This document shows positions 48,598 to 64,000 of a DNA stretch of 64,000 bases, piece by piece. The position numbers were made by a program, and so were the translations under genes. The stretch comes from Petrosia ficiformis (Eukaryota; Porifera; Demospongiae; Haplosclerida; Petrosiidae), in the NCBI GenBank assembly GCA_947044365.1, contig OX345644.1:312001-376000 (forward strand), read 5' to 3'. Each line of letters opens with the position of its first letter. Positions within the stretch are counted from its first letter, which is position 1. The notes below the pieces were generated by a model, which made no database searches, was not told the origin of the DNA, and saw nothing but the letters and a program-made list of their open reading frames with translations.

Positions 48598-49745
48598 GAA
48601 AAATAACCATTTTTATCATTTTATGACTTTCGTATTATATTTAGAAAAGTATTATAATAATTATATATCTACTCTCTGATTTATTATTACCTAATTGTGG
48701 TTAAAGTGATGGTCAAGTATTAATTGATTGTATAAACTAATTAATTAAAGAATTGATGGCTATTACTATTATACTTGAATTTATAAATTTACTCATCCTA
48801 TTATATTATATATAATTATTGTATTAATCATTATATATGTAAGGAGATTGATTATATAATGCATTGGTCTTGGAGCCAGAGATGAATGATGAATGTAGGG
48901 ACTAGGAATAATCTATAAGCATATACAACTTTCTTTTGCATTGAACTACATGATGTAGTACAGATGTAAACATGTTTACATGTGTCATGCATGAGTTAGT
49001 TTATAGAGACTCATATAGTGTAATAACACTTTATACAAACAATAGTTGTCTCCAGACCCCAGACAGATTAATAAAGTGGATCTTTAATAACAATAATAAT
49101 TATTGTTATGTATGGAGACAGGCTGTCTGGTCTGTTTATAGTAAGTCCATTGGAGTTTCAGTAAATCAATCATTTTTGGTCTATGATAGTTATACACAAC
49201 TTTATAATGATAGAGTTGCTGTATATGTAACCATGTACTTATAGTTCAAGGTTGTGTACATATACGTTATGATATACTTCTTGATGGTCATTGATCATTA
49301 AAAAATTACAATTACGTATAGTGTATATACGTATATTACTTTCAGTAAATAGGTATCAAGGTAGTATTATATTATACATTATTTTGTACACACAAGGTTC
49401 ATGAAGCATGAAGCATGAAACAAGCATATACTTATAATACTCAAAGCTTTCAGACTGCATGACTCCAGGAATTATTATTAATTAATCATTAATTTTTATT
49501 TTTAATAATAATCAGATTGAGGAGCGAACTCTTTCCCTCGTGTAATAAAAAGGGAAGACTGCCAGCTCGCCATACGCAGTTCGCGATCTGTGAATCTATA
49601 TCTAGATATGAACTTATGAAGCACAGATTGTAGAGATAAAATCGTTAAAAAAAAGACGACTGCTGCTTTCAAATTTACGAACTAGCCTTTGTACAGCTGT
49701 TCTTGAATCTCCTGTAGTTTGCAATCTGGCATTCTATATATATCT
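48598..49745. other. Intergenic region and bHLH promoter, no gene seen
   Basis: AT-rich gap of 1.15 kb, the widest clean intergenic space here. The right end, about 49420-49745, is the bHLH upstream region; its blocks TCAGACTGCATGACTCCA and AATAATCAGATTGAGGAGCG recur in the decayed copy at 50795. No start-to-stop frame here shows a known family. Confidence 0.7.
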
Positions 49746-50586
49746 ATGGATCTTTGTTGGACTGATGTTTCGGTAGTTTCAACTAGTGCCACTAGAGCAG
49801 CTGACCAGCTATACGACGTTTTTCATGAGCTCGAAAGTGGTAGTTCTGACTGCAGTGATGTAGCTGCTATGGTTGGTTGCGGCAGAAAGGGAAGGAAGAG
49901 AGGGTGCAAGAATAGAACCCAGAAGACAGATAAAATAAAGAAGAATGAAACAAAGAAGGCCAACGAAAGACAGAGAGTCAAAAACATATCAAAACAATAC
50001 TGCAAGTTGAGGAACATGCTAGGGGATCCTCATCCAGAGAAAAAACTTCGGAAACAACAAATACTGAACGCTGCAATCCAGTACATAAATCACCTGATGA
50101 AAATATTGGATGAGCCACCTATCGGTGATGCACAATCTCCGACAATGTCCAACACTAGTGAAGTAAGTAAAACTGCATTTGTTGTAAATAAACTTATATA
50201 TATATATAATATAGGATTTTGAATCTGATCTTGGGATTCAAGGCAACCTAAAATGTTGCGAAACATTTGAAGAATCTGAAAGCGAAATAAGTTCGCCATC
50301 TGATACACCAGTGTTGGTAACTTCTTCAGCATCAACCTCCTGTTCATTGGATTTCACGGCACTCAACAACGAACAGACTACAATGACTCTGTTATCGTTA
50401 AATCACCTGTCCCCACATCTGCCTCCGATAGATCACATGTATCTACCATTCAACTCTCCAGTGTCATCTATTGAGTTGCAGCATCAATACAATGACCTGT
50501 TTACGGAGGAAAGCTTCTATCCGTTGTCAATGTTGATGAGCTCTCCGGGATCTCCTCCTCCACCACTTCATCATATCAACTGCTAA
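49746..50586 (+). CDS. Basic helix-loop-helix transcription factor, unassigned class
   Basis: Two exons, 49746-50162 and 50215-50586, code 262 residues. A basic stretch (KGRKRGCKNRTQKTDKIKKN) leads into the bHLH domain at about 77-135: basic region KKANERQRVKNISKQYCKLR, loop GDPHPEKKLRK, helix 2 QQILNAAIQYINHLMKIL. The E-R-Q-R in the basic region fits E-box contact. The N-terminal part is acidic/Ser-rich; the C-terminal half is Ser/Pro/Leu-rich, fitting an activation domain (DTPVLVTSSASTS, MLMSSPGSPPPPLHH). It has the group A look (atonal/twist-like length and short loop) but I cannot place it in a named family. Confidence 0.9.
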
Positions 50587-50794
50587 AAACTGAGTTGTTA
50601 CATGTCGTAACCATGGATACTACTGTACTTACAACCTTACCAATTCTAGGTGTGTAGCTACATATATGATGTATTCTTCATTATTATCATTAAAAAAACA
50701 CTCACTTTCATCAAACAGTTTAAATAAGGACCAAATGTACAGTATAAAGTTTGTAATAACACATCTTAACATATGAGGCGCCAAACATGTAACC

Positions 50795-51165
50795 AATGTA
50801 CTTACAACTCTCAAAATTTCAGACTGCACGACTCCATGGATTAAAATTAATAAAAAATTTTAATAATAGTCAGATTTAGGAGCAGACTATTAAATTTAGT
50901 ACTATGTAGTCTGCAATCTAGTGAATCTAGCTAGACATTATGTCAGAAGAGGCAGTCAGTAGATGAAAAGGTTGTGTATGCGGCTGGTGGAAGTTTTTCA
51001 TGAGGTTGAAAGTGTAGTGACAGCAGTGATGTTACTGCTATGGTTGGTCGCAGAAGGAAGAGAGAATTTTAAAATGGAATCAACAGAGCAGGTAAAATAT
51101 GGAATAATGAAAAGAAGAAGGCTAGTGATAGCTTCATCATATCAGTTAACAGTTAAAACTCCTAT
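50795..51165 (+). pseudogene. Decayed tandem copy of the bHLH gene
   Basis: Repeats the upstream region and 5' coding part of the bHLH gene with losses. Upstream: TTTCAGACTGCACGACTCCA and AATAATAGTCAGATTTAGGA. Coding: GAAGTTTTTCATGAGGTTGA, AAGTGTAGTGACAGCAGTGA and CTGCTATGGTTGGTCGCAGA match 49815-49880. It then jumps to ATAGCTTCATCATATCAGTT, which matches the end of the gene near 50565. The bHLH domain and most of exon 2 are deleted and the frame is shifted. Confidence 0.82.
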
Positions 51166-51339
51166 AGTGAATTTACATAATTTTATTTTAGATGTACGTA
51201 CGTAAGGATTAATATGCTCCCCCGGCCCCCTAGGCCTGGCTAACAAAAATAATAAATAACAGAGTCTACAACATGACATCAAAAAAATGTAGATGATATT
51301 ATTAATATTACAATTATATATCTGTTTAATAAGTTTACT

Positions 51340-51670
51340 TACATTAAAGCTGTGATCGAGTTATTCTGCACAACATCTAGCGGTATGGTATTCCAGAGGA
51401 AAGGGCCATTAAACAAAAGGGAATATCTAAAGGTGTTTACTGTTCTCTAGATTGTGAATCATACAAGAATTATGGATTCTACATAATTATAGTATTTTTT
51501 AAAGACAGGAAGCCAAGCAATCCACCCAAGTATACCTGGAGTAGATTTCTACTCTGCATAAAGGAGTGCTATCCTAGATCTCATTTTACGATTTAGTTCA
51601 TTGACACCTATCTCTGTCCTGTTTTGCACAAATGCATCTAGTAACTCTCCTGTACGTTTTCAATAAAATC
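51340..51670 (-). mobile_element. Remnant of a non-LTR retrotransposon 3' end
   Basis: Reverse-strand reading near 51360-51460 gives FRYSLLFNGPFLWNTIPLDV, matching the loose signature at the end of many LINE reverse transcriptases (S-F, G-P-x-x-W-N-x-L-P). Stops and shifts elsewhere show decay. The flank to 51670 may belong to the same fragment. Assignment to a clade is not possible by eye. Confidence 0.5.
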
Positions 51671-51994
51671 ACATGATCCTTTCTTGTCAGTAGTGGTTCC
51701 ATACTAAAACACTAGTTTCCAGATGTGGACAAGTATATGCAAATTACTTATTTTTATACTCAAGTACGTTTTGGATTTCTAAGATATGTACCTTAGTTAT
51801 GGGTGAATCTACATACCCACTCAAGGTATGGGTGATTATTAAGGTTGCAGATATACTATATATTCTATAATTAGATCTATATGCTATTACATGTTGCTAT
51901 TAATAGCACAAAATTTAATTATTATAAGTTTTAATTAATTACGATGACGTCATGATAAATAATTTAAGCATGTGGAATATTGGTAGATAGTAAA

Positions 51995-60265
<8,271 letters not shown>

Positions 60266-60721
60266 TTATAACTAAACAAAAATAACATTACAACAATCAA
60301 CATCAGTAATGACAAAAAAAAAATCATGATTATTCATTCATTAATTATCCTCCCTGTTCTTCCTGTGTCAGTCATGATGTTTTTATGTTTTGTTTGTATT
60401 TCTCCCTCACTGTATGTATTTCATCCGTTTAATTCAACATGTTTTGAAACTGTTAAAATTTTGTAATGCTTGCTGGTTGCAGGAAAAAAAAGAACAAAAT
60501 TAATAGAAACAAGAAATGAAAAAGCAGCTGAGATAACAATAATGATGTGTTAATAAAAGAGAAAAAGATGGTGCGTATGTTTTTGCTGGGTGGAGTAAAT
60601 GCCATGGTACAAAATAACAAAACAACTAATACACGCATATACTGTTAACAATAAATAACTCTACAATACATACGTACGTACACACTTAATACATAACATA
60701 ACAGATGCCTCAAGTATGAGG
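60266..60721. other. Intergenic space between convergent SRPK and FAM72
   Basis: 456 bp of AT-rich 3' flanking DNA with A-runs. Several AATAAA/TTTATT matches could serve both 3' ends. Two short reverse frames here show no family signature. Confidence 0.6.
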
Positions 60722-62536
<1,815 letters not shown>

Positions 62537-62584
62537 CTGTAGAACAGGAAAGAATAACATCTTGTCAATTTATGATGCCTATCT

Positions 62585-63035
62585 AACTATCCCATCCATT
62601 AGTTCATCCATCCATCAATCAATCTATCCATCCATTCGTCAATGTATTCATCTATTCATTCATCAATCTATCCATCCATCCATCAATCTATCCATCCATC
62701 TATCTATGTATTCATCTATCCATCCATCAATCTATCCATCCATCCATCAATCTATCCATCTATCTATCTATGTATTCATCTATCCATCCATCAATCTATC
62801 CATCCATCTATCTATGTATTCATCTCAATCTATCTATCCACCTAATCATTCATATATTTTATCAATCACAAAATTAAGGGAATCAAAAGCTGACATTGAA
62901 CCAATATTATATATGTTCAAGGAATGGATAGATAGATGGATTTATATATGTAGGATAGATAGATAGATGCAAATGATTGGATAGATAGATGCATTTATAT
63001 ACGTAGGATAGATAGATAGATGCATTATGTACAAA
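62585..63035. repeat. CATC and GATA microsatellites
   Basis: ATCC/ATCT/ATCA repeat up to about 62860 with a higher-order unit CATCAATCTATCCATCCATC then TATCTATGTATTC, followed by GGATAGATAGATAGATGCAT duplications at 62920-63035. Confidence 0.92.
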
Positions 63036-63249
63036 TGATTGGATGGATGGATATGCTATGGGATTTGTAACAGTTTGTGGATCAACATATCAAATTCAAT
63101 TTGGGAATATAAAAACTCATCTTTTACTACAAATCACAAGTAGATATGGTAATATAAGAACCAAATACTATACAAGGTACAATAACATGATGATTATCAG
63201 GCTGTTAATACACCAGGCAACCAATAATAGCCAAACTAGGCTAAGTGAA

Positions 63250-63460
63250 CACAATAGCCATTTGTTTAGCAGTGTGTCCAGGTGATCCATTGAGTGTAGA
63301 CAGTCTTATATTGAAACTAGCTTAACAGTAGCTGTTATATTAATACATTATATAATAGTAAGTCATAAAACCATTTGTGTGTCCAGGTGATCCATTGAGT
63401 CTTATATTGAAACTAGATTAACAGTAGCTGTTATATTAATACATTGTTTATTAGAAAGAT
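63250..63460. repeat. Direct duplication of ~110 bp
   Basis: GTGTCCAGGTGATCCATTGA, TCTTATATTGAAACTAG and TTAACAGTAGCTGTTATATT occur at 63275-63350 and again at 63380-63445. No gene seen in 63036-64000. Confidence 0.85.
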
Positions 63461-63879
63461 ATATACAACAGTATGTCTGGTAATTCATTTGTTGTTGATT
63501 AACCTTTTGAATAGAAAGGGAGTGCTTGGTAACTCATATAGGCTATACTCAATTAGTTGTCATACATAATTACAAAGTGACAAGGAATATTAATATTTTA
63601 GCCAAAAACTTGTAAATTAAAGTTCATTATTATAAACAAACTTATAATATAAGGAAGTATTATTACAACATTTCTTATTATTATCTTTGATAACAATAAA
63701 AGCTATGGTAAGAGGCCAGAGAAGAAAGTTAAAAGATGGCAATTGCTATATGAACTGAACCCAGGGATAGCGGCCAGTTCATGCTCTGAGCTACAACAAC
63801 TAACATCTATAGATATCTGATGATTATAGCTTGGACTGAGTTATCTATTGAATATTATAAATCTGATGTTAGTGATTGA

Positions 63880-64000
63880 GAAAGTCTGTTCATATTCATG
63901 ATGACCTCAAAATTAGGATGTGATGACTTTATATGTACTATAGTGTATAGTTTAATGTCATAAGGTTAATACATGATTATATTACAGCACAACTCAACAA
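63880..64000. mobile_element. Interspersed family D, copy 5 (reverse), cut by the window edge
   Basis: AAAGTCTGTTCATATTCATG at the left end, then ATGACCTCAAAATTAGGATG, TATAGTGTATAGTTTAATGT and TAATACATGATTATATTACA. Same family as 39573 and 52830. Confidence 0.8.

Noticed and set aside
48972..49244. 90-residue forward frame in the intergenic gap
   Set aside because: No family signature, poor codon pattern, no splice context; likely chance.
63700..63800. Possible RNA gene
   Set aside because: No tRNA or other structured RNA signature could be seen.

Overview
This window is animal nuclear DNA. Every well-supported gene is a recognisable metazoan or eukaryotic housekeeping gene split by short GT-AG introns. 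Genes are packed tightly and the DNA is AT-rich, full of microsatellites and small inverted-repeat transposons. Gene content, compactness, lineage-specific intronless rhodopsin-like receptors and a divergent bHLH factor suggest a non-bilaterian animal, most likely a demosponge. The species cannot be named from the sequence alone. All exon models below were spliced by eye; in each complete model the exon lengths sum to a whole number of codons.

Layout from left to right: TRMU 3' part (+), PXK (-), NSMCE3 (+) with two intronless GPCR genes (-) inside one of its introns, DNAJC2 (+), an ankyrin-RPN1/PSMD2 fusion (-), SCOC (+), PSMD6/RPN7 (-), an SNX5/6-like PX-BAR sorting nexin (+), IMMP2L (-), PDHB (+), MRPS25 (-), POGLUT1 (+), a bHLH factor (+) followed by a decayed partial copy of itself, SRPK (+), and the 3' part of FAM72 (-).

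From TRMU to POGLUT1 the host genes alternate strictly between strands. Divergent pairs start only about 64 to 220 bp apart (PXK/NSMCE3, ANK-RPN1/SCOC, PSMD6/SNX, IMMP2L/PDHB, MRPS25/POGLUT1). Convergent pairs end about 90 to 455 bp apart. Functional themes recur: two 19S proteasome subunits (RPN1, RPN7), mitochondrial proteins (TRMU, IMMP2L, PDHB, MRPS25) and endosomal or Golgi traffic proteins (PXK, sorting nexin, SCOC).

The most unusual item is the ankyrin-RPN1 gene. Four exons coding an N-terminal ankyrin region join in frame to an exon that holds both the end of an ankyrin repeat and the start of the RPN1 homology, giving a predicted 1052-residue proteasome subunit. Other notable items are the nested antisense GPCR pair in an intron-rich NSE3 gene, two hAT-like MITE families with 8-bp target duplications (one sits right behind a PDHB splice donor), several foldback elements, a bHLH pseudogene and a duplicated DNAJC2 exon fragment.
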